Part shown: one piece after another, positions 10,525 through 18,755 of the stretch
Numbering within the stretch: the stretch's first letter is position 1
Layout of the letters: each line of letters starts with the position of its first letter
Origin: Duganella sp. 1411
GTDB taxonomy: Bacteria; Pseudomonadota; Gammaproteobacteria; Burkholderiales; Burkholderiaceae_D
NCBI RefSeq assembly: GCF_017833525.1
Contig: NZ_JAFICD010000001.1
Coordinates: 124,001-188,000, forward strand
Reading direction: 5' to 3'
DNA length: 64,000 nt
Program-made: the position numbers and the translations under genes
The notes under the pieces: model-generated
Told to the model about the DNA's origin: nothing
Database searches by the model: none
Seen by the model: only the letters and a program-made list of their open reading frames with translations

Positions 10525-11193
10525 ATGATCAGTTTGTACCATTGTGTCGCCGCGCGATCGTTCAGGCCCTTGTGGGCGCTGGAGGAACTGTCGCTGAACT
10601 ATGAGTTGAAAATGCTCGCCTTTCCGCCCAGGGTGATCGACAAGAACTATCTCCAGCTCAATCCGCTCGGCACGGTGCCGCTGCTGTGCGACGGCGACGT
10701 GCGCATGACCGAATCGGTCGCGATCTGCCACTACCTGGGCGCCAGGTACGGCCCTTCGCCCCTGATCGTCGATGTGGAGGAGCCGGATTACGGCGCCTTC
10801 CTCAACTGGCTGCACTTCGGCGAAGCCACGCTGACGTTCCCGCAAACCATCGTGCTGCGCTACGACCGGCTCGAGACGCCCGAGCGCCGCCTGCCGCAGG
10901 CGGTGGCCGACTACCGGCGCTGGTTCCTCGGCAGGTTGCGGACGCTGGAGCCGTTGCTGGCCGGGCGGGAGGGCATTTGCGCCGGCCGCTTCACGATGGC
11001 CGACATCTCCGTGGGGTACGCGCTGTTGCTGGCCGAGTATCTGGGGCTCGAGCCGGAGTTTCCGCCGTCGGTAAGGTATTATTGGCAGCAGTTGAAGCAG
11101 CGGGACGGGTACGGCAGGGCGCGTGTCGCGGAGCTTGTCGCGGCCGAGGCGCAGGGCGTCGATACCGTTCCCGCTCCATTGCGGTCGCCGTAG
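10525..11193 (+). CDS. Glutathione S-transferase
   Basis: 222-residue cytosolic GST. The N-terminal thioredoxin-like half contains SFRPLWALEELSLNYE, NPLGTVPLLCDGD and the glutathione-contacting MTESVAICHYL. The helical C-terminal half carries the TMADISVGYALLLAEYLGL signature. Length is normal. It lies 32 bases after the acyl-CoA synthetase and 22 before the Crp/Fnr gene, all on one strand, so it is probably part of the same transcript. The role may be detoxification or an isomerisation/ether-cleavage step in the local catabolic pathway; this cannot be decided. Confidence 0.9.
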   Translation: MISLYHCVAARSFRPLWALEELSLNYELKMLAFPPRVIDKNYLQLNPLGTVPLLCDGDVRMTESVAICHYLGARYGPSPLIVDVEEPDYGAFLNWLHFGEATLTFPQTIVLRYDRLETPERRLPQAVADYRRWFLGRLRTLEPLLAGREGICAGRFTMADISVGYALLLAEYLGLEPEFPPSVRYYWQQLKQRDGYGRARVAELVAAEAQGVDTVPAPLRSP

Positions 11194-11215
11194 GCAGAAA
11201 CCTGGAACGTAGAAG

Positions 11216-11923
11216 ATGGCGAGTGAGCAGATCAAAGAATTCATAGCTTCCTCCTTGTGGGGCCGCAATTTGACGGCGGAGCAGCTCGGGCGGGTACTCG
11301 GTGACACATCCGAGTTGATGGCGGAAGGCGGCCGGACGGTCTGCCACCGTGGCGTGCGCGCCGAATACTGGTATGGCGTGGTCGAGGGCCTGGTGAAGGT
11401 CTCGAACGTCACGCGGGATGGGCGGACGACGTCGTTGATCGGCATACCGACGGGGGGCTGGTTCGGCGAGGGTTCGGTGTTGAAAAATGAGATCCGTCCC
11501 TACGACGTGGTGGCGCTGCGCGCGAGCCACCTGGCGCAGGTGCCCGCCGCGACCTTCCACTGGCTGCTGGGCTGCAGCCTGCCGTTCAATCGCTTCCTGA
11601 TCGAGCAGCTCAACGCGCGGCTGGCGCAGTTTGTGATTCGCGTGGAGCATTTCCGTTCGTCCGGTCCGGAAAGGCACGTCGCGCACTGCCTGGCCGAGCT
11701 GTTCAACGCGGAGCTGTATCCGGGCACGGCGGCCATGCTGCGGATATCGCAGGAAGAAATCGCGTTGCTGGCCGGGGTATCGCGTCAGCTGGTGAACCGC
11801 GCGCTGCACCGGCTGGAGGACGCCAGGCTGCTGCAGGCCAGCTATGGCTCGATCCGCATACTCGACATCGAAGCGCTGCGCGCCTTCGCCTCCGAGGCGC
11901 ATGATCGATCTGGAGACACGTAG
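11216..11923 (+). CDS. Crp/Fnr family transcriptional regulator
   Basis: 235-residue regulator with an N-terminal cyclic-nucleotide-binding-like beta barrel (GGWFGEGSVL, the PBC-like turn) and a C-terminal Crp winged helix-turn-helix (ISQEEIALLAGVSRQLVNRA). No cluster of N-terminal cysteines is present, so it is not an Fnr-type oxygen sensor. It is the last gene of the run starting at 7581 and may regulate it. Its TAG stop codon is the TAG of a REP element's GTAG head, so the C-terminal end was defined, or trimmed, by the repeat. Confidence 0.88.
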   Translation: MASEQIKEFIASSLWGRNLTAEQLGRVLGDTSELMAEGGRTVCHRGVRAEYWYGVVEGLVKVSNVTRDGRTTSLIGIPTGGWFGEGSVLKNEIRPYDVVALRASHLAQVPAATFHWLLGCSLPFNRFLIEQLNARLAQFVIRVEHFRSSGPERHVAHCLAELFNAELYPGTAAMLRISQEEIALLAGVSRQLVNRALHRLEDARLLQASYGSIRILDIEALRAFASEAHDRSGDT

Positions 11924-11954
11924 GGCGGATTAGGCGGAACGCCGTAATCCGCCA
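11919..11954 (+). repeat. Solo GTAG-headed REP palindrome
   Basis: GTAG followed by GGCGGATTA and its complement TAATCCGCC around a small GGCG/CGCC inner stem. It carries the adjoining spacer TGCATGCGCCG seen in the two-arm units elsewhere in the window, but the second arm is absent. It supplies the stop codon of the Crp/Fnr gene and lies between convergent genes. Confidence 0.85.
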
Positions 11955-11987
11955 ATGCATGCGCCGTCGAAACGCACGCATATCACC

Positions 11988-13571
11988 TCAAGGCTGCGTA
12001 CAGGTGAAATTAACGGCCAGCTTACCCGCCTGCGCATCGTTGGCCGGCCCCGTATAGCGCGGATACTGCGGATATGGGCAAAGCGGCCTACTCAACTCCG
12101 CCTTGCCATCCACCGCGAATCTGGAAGCGACCAGCGTCCCCGGCGCGGTATTCTTGTCGACCCAGTTATCCAGCGCGGTCAGCAAATCGCTGGTATCCGC
12201 CCCGGGCCCACCGGCGCAATGATCCACCGCCGGCGCCAGATAAAACTGCGCAAACTCCGCCACCGCCGCCGGACTTCCAAAGCGCGTCTGCAAGCCCAGG
12301 TAATACTCGGTCGTCGACTTGTAGCTCAACGCCGCGTCGTTGGTGCCATGCCACAAAATCAGCTTGCCCCCGCTGTTTTTAAACGGACGCAGGTCGGTGC
12401 TGGTGGCCGAGTTGAGCGCCTCCAGCGCATAGAGCGCATTCTGGTTTTGATCGAACGCCCCATACGTCAGCGAATTGGCACTCGGACTGCGCGCCAGATA
12501 ATTCTTCACCGTCGTGTCCTGGAACAGGAACTGCAAGGCCCCCTGGACGTTGCCGCCTCCCGTCACCCACGCCGGCCAGGCGCCCGGATCGTCCTCGTTG
12601 CCGCTCAATTGCCAGCCGGCGTTGCGATAGGTCGGACTGCCGCTGAAGACGGCCGGCGTGGTCCACGATTCGACCACGGCGAGCTGCGCGTCGGACAGGC
12701 ATGAATCGCCGTTATCGGTGCCGCCGGCACAACGCAGCGACGCCGGGCTGAAATCGCTGGCGCTGCAAGCGGCGGGATTGGAGACCATGCCGTCGACGAT
12801 GCCGTCCTTGCCGTCGCAGGCTTCGCGCACCGACCGCGCCAGCAAGGCCAGTTTGGCGTTGGTGAATTGCCCGCCCGGCGCCGCCAACGCCACCGCCGTC
12901 CGGTTGAACGCGCCCATGAAGCCGACCCAGTTGTAGGCCGGCGCGCGCGCGATGATGCCGTCGAACAGGTTCGGGTAGCGCTGCGCCGTCATCAGCGCCT
13001 CGCGCCCGCCGTTCGAACAGCCCTCGAAATAAGCGTGCTTCGGCGCCGCCCCATACGCGGCCTTGACCATGTCGAGCGCCGACGACATCACCGTCGGAAT
13101 CGACAGGCTGCCGAATAGCTGCGCGGCGTTCGGATCGTTGAGCGCGAACGAGGCGTCCACCGGCGAGCCTTGGTGGCCGGAGTCGCTGTTGACCGTCGCA
13201 TAGCCTTGCCGCAGGGCGGCGAGGTTGAAGCCGCTTGCATCCGGGATGGCGCCGTTGTATCCGCCGCCACCGCCGTAATACAGTTTGCCGTTCCAGCTGT
13301 CCGGCAGGCGCAGTTCGAAATTCAGGCTGGGGTCGATCTTCGCCGTAATCTTGCAATAGGCCGGCGTCGGCGAGGCCGCCGCCACCAGGGTCGCGGAGCC
13401 GATCGTGGCGCCGCTGATGGCCTTGCCTTTGAGCGCGTCGCATGCTTGCTGGGCCGTGTTCTGGCGCATGTCGGGGGCGATGGCCGCGCCGTCGCTGCCG
13501 CCACAGCCAGCCAACAGCAACGAGGCGCAAGCGGCGGCCGGGGTGAGGAAAGCCTTGATGTACTGTGTCAT
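11988..13571 (-). CDS. Tannase/feruloyl esterase family lipoprotein
   Basis: 527-residue exported alpha/beta hydrolase that should cleave phenolic esters such as gallate or ferulate esters. The signal peptide ends in the lipobox LLAGC, so it is probably outer-membrane anchored. The nucleophile motif EGCSNGGREA lies near residue 182, Asp in LILWHGTNDAAL near 410 and His in VDHCAGG near 448. The Cys residues next to the Ser and His match the CS-D-HC arrangement of the family. It is followed on the same strand by nothing until the repeat, and preceded by a porin gene that may supply aromatic substrates. Substrate is inferred from family only. Confidence 0.9.
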   Translation of the reverse strand: MTQYIKAFLTPAAACASLLLAGCGGSDGAAIAPDMRQNTAQQACDALKGKAISGATIGSATLVAAASPTPAYCKITAKIDPSLNFELRLPDSWNGKLYYGGGGGYNGAIPDASGFNLAALRQGYATVNSDSGHQGSPVDASFALNDPNAAQLFGSLSIPTVMSSALDMVKAAYGAAPKHAYFEGCSNGGREALMTAQRYPNLFDGIIARAPAYNWVGFMGAFNRTAVALAAPGGQFTNAKLALLARSVREACDGKDGIVDGMVSNPAACSASDFSPASLRCAGGTDNGDSCLSDAQLAVVESWTTPAVFSGSPTYRNAGWQLSGNEDDPGAWPAWVTGGGNVQGALQFLFQDTTVKNYLARSPSANSLTYGAFDQNQNALYALEALNSATSTDLRPFKNSGGKLILWHGTNDAALSYKSTTEYYLGLQTRFGSPAAVAEFAQFYLAPAVDHCAGGPGADTSDLLTALDNWVDKNTAPGTLVASRFAVDGKAELSRPLCPYPQYPRYTGPANDAQAGKLAVNFTCTQP

Positions 13572-13617
13572 TCGATGTCTCCTGTTTTTTTATATTGAAT
13601 CGCCAGGTGGATCCGGA

Positions 13618-14703
13618 TCAGAAATTGTGGTGCACGCCCACGCCGTAGTAGTTGTAGCTGCCCAGCGCGTTCGGGCTGGTCAGCGGCGGCGTTTTCTTGT
13701 TCGAGAGATCGGCGTAGAGATAGGTGCGTGCGGACAGGTTGTGTTCATAGCCGAGCGACGCCTGCTTGATGCGCGGCGAGCCGTCCGGGGCCTTCTGGCC
13801 GTAGCCCAGCAATATCTTTCCGACGCCCACGTTGTAATTGGCGCCCAACAGCCAGGCTTTGGTGTCGGGGTTGGCGGCCAGCGTGTGGCTCTGGTCCTGC
13901 TTTTGGTAGGAGCCCATCAGTTTCAGGTCGGGAATGGGACGGAAGGAGGCGGCCACGGCCCAGATCTTGGTCTCGACGCCGTTGCGCTCGTAGGCGGCCA
14001 TCGCGCCGAAGCGGCCCAGCGTGTAGGTCGCGCTGGCCGAGTAGGGCGTGGCCGACGGCACGCTGTTGGCGGGGTACTGCGGCGCCAGCGCGGTGCCGCG
14101 TCCGATGATGGCCGGATTGCCGTTGGCCTCCTTGGCGCCGACCGTGAGGTTGAGCTGGAAGCCGTTGAACAGCGGCGAGTTGTAGAACACGGCGTTCGAG
14201 ATGCGGTTGCGCGAGTTGCCCGCCGGCCCCAGCGGATCGCTGGTGTAGCCGGCCACGTGCAGGTCGGACTGGAAGCCGGGACCGATGGCGCCGCCGGGCG
14301 AGCCCGCCACCACCGTCGGCAGGCCGTTCCACGGCTCGAACGGAATGCTCGACTCCTGGTACGCGGTCAGGCCGCGCCCCAGCCGCACGGTGCCGAAATC
14401 GCCCTGCAGGCCGACCCGGCTCTGGCCCTGGAACAGCGGACGCGAGCCCGATTCGACGGTGCCGGTGTCCGGCTCGAAGCGGATTTCCAGCTGAAACAGC
14501 GCCTTCAGGCCGTTGCCCAGATCCTCGACGCCGCGAAAGCCCAGTTTGTTATTGTCGCGCTTGGCCACTTGCGCCGTTGCCCCCGTGACCTTGGCGATCC
14601 CGGTGTCCAAGGTGCCGTAGACGGCGACCGACGATTGCGCCTGCGCGCCGGCCACGGTTCCGACTACGCCCAGCAATGTCAGTGTCTCCAATATTTTTTT
14701 CAT
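13618..14703 (-). CDS. Trimeric outer-membrane porin (Gram-negative general porin)
   Basis: 361-residue beta-barrel porin with signal peptide (ending AGAQA) then SSVAVYGTLDTGI, the standard first strand of beta-proteobacterial porins. It contains the internal KLGFRGVEDLGNGLKALFQL block and ends with the aromatic VGVHHNF expected for outer-membrane assembly. Length matches OmpC-like porins of Burkholderiales. It lies 46 bases upstream of the tannase-family gene on the same strand, so the two could be co-transcribed for uptake and cleavage of phenolic esters; this is inference. Confidence 0.92.
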   Translation of the reverse strand: MKKILETLTLLGVVGTVAGAQAQSSVAVYGTLDTGIAKVTGATAQVAKRDNNKLGFRGVEDLGNGLKALFQLEIRFEPDTGTVESGSRPLFQGQSRVGLQGDFGTVRLGRGLTAYQESSIPFEPWNGLPTVVAGSPGGAIGPGFQSDLHVAGYTSDPLGPAGNSRNRISNAVFYNSPLFNGFQLNLTVGAKEANGNPAIIGRGTALAPQYPANSVPSATPYSASATYTLGRFGAMAAYERNGVETKIWAVAASFRPIPDLKLMGSYQKQDQSHTLAANPDTKAWLLGANYNVGVGKILLGYGQKAPDGSPRIKQASLGYEHNLSARTYLYADLSNKKTPPLTSPNALGSYNYYGVGVHHNF

Positions 14704-14993
14704 TTTATTTGTCCATTGATGAAAGATGGTGCCGATCCGAGGTTCATGCGCGGCGGCCCGCGGATCGCGTTCAGGCCGGTTTTTCCAGCGTATGCGAGAT
14801 CCGTCGCCAACTTTGTCATGCTGAGGACAATGCCGATTTTTTATCGATGCGTGACAACACGCCGCCGCCGGAGACGTTGTAGAACTCCATGTCCATTGGT
14901 TTAGGCAAGATATCCGTAGGAAATGGCAAGCGTTTTCCAGGTGGTCGACGTCATACTCCCGCTAGATAACCTTTCACTGGAGATACACATACC

Positions 14994-15467
14994 ATGAGCA
15001 CACTCAATGTCAACGGCAGCCCGCGCGCCATCGATGTCGATGGCGACACGCCGATCCTGTGGGCGCTGCGCGACACGCTGGGACTGACGGGCACCAAGTT
15101 CGGCTGCGGCGCGGCATTGTGCGGCGCTTGCACCGTCCACCTCGACGGCCAGGCGATACGCTCGTGCGTCACGCCGGTCTCCGCCGCCGAAGGCAAGCAG
15201 ATCACCACCATCGAAGCCGCCACCGACGGGCACGACCGCGTCGGCAAGGCCGTGCACGCGGCTTGGGTCAAGCACGACGTGGCCCAGTGCGGCTACTGCC
15301 AGAGCGGCCAGATCATGAGCGCGATCGCCTTCCTCAAGTCGCTGCCGCGCGGGAAAAAGCCGACCGGCGCCGAGATCGAGTCCGCCATGGCCGGCAATAT
15401 TTGCCGTTGCGGCACGTACGACCGCATCCGCGCCGCCGTCGCCGACGCTGCCCGCACTCTCGCCTAA
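14994..15467 (+). CDS. Molybdenum hydroxylase small (2Fe-2S) subunit, IorA-like
   Basis: 157-residue electron-transfer subunit with two [2Fe-2S] clusters. The plant-ferredoxin set is Cys38, Cys43, Cys46 and Cys58 (CGAALCGAC...C), and the second set is Cys99, Cys102, Cys137 and Cys139 (CGYC...CRC). This matches isoquinoline 1-oxidoreductase alpha and membrane aldehyde dehydrogenase small subunits. The ribosome site GGAG precedes ATG. It is ten bases upstream of the large subunit, forming a clear two-gene operon. No FAD subunit is adjacent, as is usual for the IorAB group. Confidence 0.93.
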   Translation: MSTLNVNGSPRAIDVDGDTPILWALRDTLGLTGTKFGCGAALCGACTVHLDGQAIRSCVTPVSAAEGKQITTIEAATDGHDRVGKAVHAAWVKHDVAQCGYCQSGQIMSAIAFLKSLPRGKKPTGAEIESAMAGNICRCGTYDRIRAAVADAARTLA

Positions 15468-15477
15468 AGGAACCATC

Positions 15478-17712
15478 ATGCTGACCAATTTCAATCCCAA
15501 GGAAATGCCGCGCGCGCTGCAAAACATGCTCGAGCGCGACCAGGGCCCGGCGATGGCCAGTCCGCCGCGCCGCGCCTTCCTCAAAATGGCCGGCTTGTCC
15601 GGCCTGGCGCTGGGGGCGTTCCCGGGCCTGGCGCTGGCGCAGGGCGGGGCCGAGACCGCGCTCAAGCCGACCGAGCAGCCGCTGGCCTTCGTCCGCATCG
15701 CGCCCGACGGCGTCGTCACCGTCACCATCAACCGCCTCGAATTCGGCCAGGGCGTGCAAACCGGGCTGCCGATGATCCTGGCCGAGGAGCTCGACGCCGA
15801 TTGGGCGCTCGTCACCAGCCGGCTCGGCAGCGACGACCCGGCCTATATCGACCCGGTGTTCGGCATCCACCTGACCGGTGGCTCCGGCGCGATCAAGCAC
15901 AGTTACACGCAATACCGCGAACTGGGCGCGCGCGCCCGCGCCATGCTGCTGACGGCGGCCGCGCAGCGCTGGAACGTGGACGTTGCGACCTTGCAGACCC
16001 GTTCCGGCAAGGTGCTGGGCCCGGGCGGACGCCAGCTCGGCTACGGCGAACTGGCGCAGGCCGCGGCCGCGCTGCCGGTGCCGCAAAAGGTGGCGTTGAA
16101 GGACCCCAAGGACTTCCGCATCATCGGCCACGCGACGGGCCGCATCGACGCCAAGGCCAAGAGCAGCGGCAGGCAGGCGTTCGGCATCGACACCCGGCTG
16201 GAAGGCCAACTGACGGCGGTGGTGGCGCGGCCGCCGGTGTTTGGCGCCCGCCTCAAGTCGGTCGACGACGGCGCCGCGCGCGCCGTCAAGGGCGTGCGCG
16301 CCGTGCTGCGCGTGCCGCTCGACCGGGGCGCCGAGGGCGTGGCCGTGGTGGCCGACGGCTACTGGTCCGCCAAGCGCGGCCGCGACGCCTTGAAACTGGA
16401 ATGGAACACGGGCGACGTCGAAAAGGTCGACAGCGAAAAGCAACTGGCCCAATACCGGGAACTGGCCGGCCAGCCCGGCGCGCGCAAGTTCGATGCCGAC
16501 ATGGCGCCGCTGGCCGGCGCGCCGCTGACGATCAAGGCGGACTTCGTGTTCCCTTATCTGGCGCACGCGCCGATGGAACCGTTGAACTGCACCGTCAAGC
16601 TCGACGACGGCGCCGCCCAGCTGTGGGTCGGCACGCAGATGCCAGGCCTCGACAGCGCCGCCGCCGCGCGCGTGCTGGGCCTCAAGCAGGACAAGATCAC
16701 GATGAACGTGGCGGTCGCCGGCGGCGGCTTCGGCCGGCGCGCCACGCCGAGCAGCGACTTCGTGGTGGAAGGCTGCCAGATCGCCAAGGCCGCCCGCGCT
16801 GCCGGCGTGGCCGCGCCGATCCGCACCGTGTGGAGCCGCGAGGACGATATGCACGGCGGCTACTACCGCCCGATGCACCTGCACCGCGCGCACATCGGCT
16901 TCGACGCCGATGGCAACGTGCTGGCCTGGGACCACGCGATCGTCGGCCAATCGATCACGGCCGGCTCGCCGTTCGAACCGTACCAGGTCAAGAACGGCAT
17001 CGACGGCACCGCCACCGAAGGCATGCGCGATCCCTATCCGTTCCCGATGCGGCTGACCGTGCACCATCCCAAGCTGAACGTGCCGGTGCTCTGGTGGCGC
17101 AGCGTGGGCTCCAACCACACCGCGTTCGTCATGGAAACGCTGGTCGACGAGATCGCGCGCATGACCAAGCAGGACCCGGTGGCCTACCGCATGCGCCTGC
17201 TCGGCGCCAAGCACGCGCGCCACCGCGAAGCGCTGCAACTGGCGGTCGACAAGAGCGGCTACGGCAAGTGGCGCCTGGCGGCCGGCAGGGCCTGGGGCGT
17301 GGCGGTGCATGAATCGTTCGACAGCGTGGTGGCCTATGTGGTGGAGGCGTCGGTCAAGGACGGCGAACCGGTGCTGCACCGGGTCACCGCCGGCGTGCAC
17401 TGCAACCTGGCGGTCAACCCGCGCAGCATCGAGGCGCAGGTGCAGGGCGGGGCGGTCATGGGCTTGTCGATGTGCTTGCCTGGCGCGGCGATCACGTTCA
17501 AGGACGGCGTCGTCGAGCAAAGCAATTTCAGCGACTTCACGGTTGCGCGCATGACCAACGCGCCGGCCATCGATGTGCATATCGTGCCGAGCGCCGAAGC
17601 GCCGACCGGCATCGGCGAGCCGGGCCTGCCGCCGCTGGCGCCGGCGTTCGCCAACGCGATCGCCCGCCTGACCGGCAAGCCGCTGCGCGACATGCCGTTC
17701 AAGCTGGCTTGA
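15478..17712 (+). CDS. Molybdopterin-binding large subunit, IorB/xanthine dehydrogenase family
   Basis: 744-residue catalytic subunit that should hydroxylate an aldehyde or N-heterocycle using molybdopterin-cytosine dinucleotide. A Tat signal with the twin Arg at residues 31-32 (RRAFLKMAGL) predicts folded export to the periplasm with the Fe-S subunit carried along. Family blocks include LEFGQGVQTGLPMILAEEL, GGSGAIKHSYTQYRELGARA, VAGGGFGRRATPSSDF and the C-terminal GIGEPGLPPLAPAFANAI. The substrate is not predictable. Its stop codon lies ten bases before the left inverted repeat of the transposase unit. Confidence 0.93.
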   Translation: MLTNFNPKEMPRALQNMLERDQGPAMASPPRRAFLKMAGLSGLALGAFPGLALAQGGAETALKPTEQPLAFVRIAPDGVVTVTINRLEFGQGVQTGLPMILAEELDADWALVTSRLGSDDPAYIDPVFGIHLTGGSGAIKHSYTQYRELGARARAMLLTAAAQRWNVDVATLQTRSGKVLGPGGRQLGYGELAQAAAALPVPQKVALKDPKDFRIIGHATGRIDAKAKSSGRQAFGIDTRLEGQLTAVVARPPVFGARLKSVDDGAARAVKGVRAVLRVPLDRGAEGVAVVADGYWSAKRGRDALKLEWNTGDVEKVDSEKQLAQYRELAGQPGARKFDADMAPLAGAPLTIKADFVFPYLAHAPMEPLNCTVKLDDGAAQLWVGTQMPGLDSAAAARVLGLKQDKITMNVAVAGGGFGRRATPSSDFVVEGCQIAKAARAAGVAAPIRTVWSREDDMHGGYYRPMHLHRAHIGFDADGNVLAWDHAIVGQSITAGSPFEPYQVKNGIDGTATEGMRDPYPFPMRLTVHHPKLNVPVLWWRSVGSNHTAFVMETLVDEIARMTKQDPVAYRMRLLGAKHARHREALQLAVDKSGYGKWRLAAGRAWGVAVHESFDSVVAYVVEASVKDGEPVLHRVTAGVHCNLAVNPRSIEAQVQGGAVMGLSMCLPGAAITFKDGVVEQSNFSDFTVARMTNAPAIDVHIVPSAEAPTGIGEPGLPPLAPAFANAIARLTGKPLRDMPFKLA

Positions 17713-17722
17713 GTGAATGCGT

Positions 17723-17753
17723 GGGGGTCAAGTCTAACATTCATACACGGCCT
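17723..17753 (+). repeat. Left inverted repeat of RAYT unit
   Basis: Begins GGGGGTCAAGTCTAACATTC. The first 25 bases are the exact reverse complement of 18722-18746, and pairing continues for six more bases with two mismatches. It abuts the stop codon of the tyrosine transposase gene, so the pair delimits the element. Confidence 0.9.
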
Positions 17754-18610
17754 CATCCCTCACGCGATTCCTCACGGCCTTTTTTTTCCATTGCCGCGAC
17801 CGCACGGCTCACTGTTTGGACAGACACGCCAAAATGCGCGGCGATTTGATTCATGGAAAACACCGTTGATCGATAAGCCTGCGCCATCGCCACATCGCGT
17901 GGTGAATATTTCGAGCTATACTCTTCAAGCGACATCGCGAGCGCGCGCCTTTGCGTTCTGACGATCTCCGCGGATACCAGCTCGGCGGATTTCCGGTGTT
18001 CCGCGATAAATGAATCGTCGCCAAGAATAGATTGAAAGCAGACATTCTTTAGCGGACTTTCCGCGTTGATTCCCGCCATCACAAAGTTTCGATAGGCGTC
18101 CTTAGCGGTCGGATAGTCGGGGCCAAAGCTGGCCAGCAGCCAATCAATCGTCAGCCAGGACGGTGCTGACTCGCTCATCATATAGCGGTAGCTGCTCCAT
18201 TCCCATTTCTCCGGCGCATCCACGATACCAGCGCGGACGGGATTCAAGACAATGTAACGCGCCAGTTCGAGTAAATAGCTCTCCTTTTGTACCAAAACGG
18301 CGTGGTAGCGGCCTTGCATCACATGCCCGACCAGGTCGTGGCGACGATTGAAGTGTTGCGAGTAAGCGCTATTTAGCAAACGCATGCCTTGACCAAGATT
18401 TCCTTCGGGCGTCTCGATGAGCAGGTGAAAGTGGTTCGTCATCAGGCAAAACGCATGGACCACAAAATGAAATCGTTGACACATGCGTTCAGCTTCGACA
18501 AACCACGCAAGACGATCTGTTCTGTCGCGAAAGATATTTTCGCGTCGGTTGCCGCGGCAAGTGACGTGATAGAGAGCGCCGGGAAATTCTAGTCTGAGTG
18601 GTCTGGCCAT
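17753..18610 (-). CDS. REP-associated tyrosine transposase (RAYT, Y1/HUH family)
   Basis: 285-residue single-strand DNA transposase related to IS200/IS605 TnpA. The HUH metal site is in LMTNHFHLLIE (His60, His62) and the likely catalytic Tyr119 in ELARYIVLNPVRAG. A C-terminal extension of about 130 residues ends in a helix-turn-helix-like segment (MNQIAAHFGVSVQTVSRAV), longer than in minimal IS200 TnpA. The gene is bounded by perfect 25-bp inverted repeats, with its stop codon inside the left one. GTAG-headed REP elements occur elsewhere in the window and could be substrates, although their sequence differs from the flanking repeats. Confidence 0.92.
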   Translation of the reverse strand: MARPLRLEFPGALYHVTCRGNRRENIFRDRTDRLAWFVEAERMCQRFHFVVHAFCLMTNHFHLLIETPEGNLGQGMRLLNSAYSQHFNRRHDLVGHVMQGRYHAVLVQKESYLLELARYIVLNPVRAGIVDAPEKWEWSSYRYMMSESAPSWLTIDWLLASFGPDYPTAKDAYRNFVMAGINAESPLKNVCFQSILGDDSFIAEHRKSAELVSAEIVRTQRRALAMSLEEYSSKYSPRDVAMAQAYRSTVFSMNQIAAHFGVSVQTVSRAVAAMEKKGREESREG

Positions 18611-18715
18611 TCGCTCAATCTAACAGGCGATCACGGCGACGCGCTGATCGAACGCAGAAGAGAAGTAGTTATCGCTCGATTCAATAATACCTCCCTCCGA
18701 TACGTCAGCAGACCG

Positions 18716-18746
18716 AGGTCATGTATGAATGTTAGACTTGACCCCC
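18716..18746 (-). repeat. Right inverted repeat of RAYT unit
   Basis: Reverse complement of the repeat at 17723-17753 (25 exact bases, then six with two mismatches). It lies about 105 bases upstream of the transposase start codon and ten bases from the stop codon of the neighbouring aminotransferase gene. No target-site duplication could be recognised outside the pair. Confidence 0.9.
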
Positions 18747-18755
18747 CGTGAGCAT

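Noticed and set aside
17723-18746. Inverted repeats read as phage attachment sites or ends of a larger island
   Set aside because: They are inverted not direct, enclose only the transposase gene and abut its stop codon; no integrase or tRNA is present.
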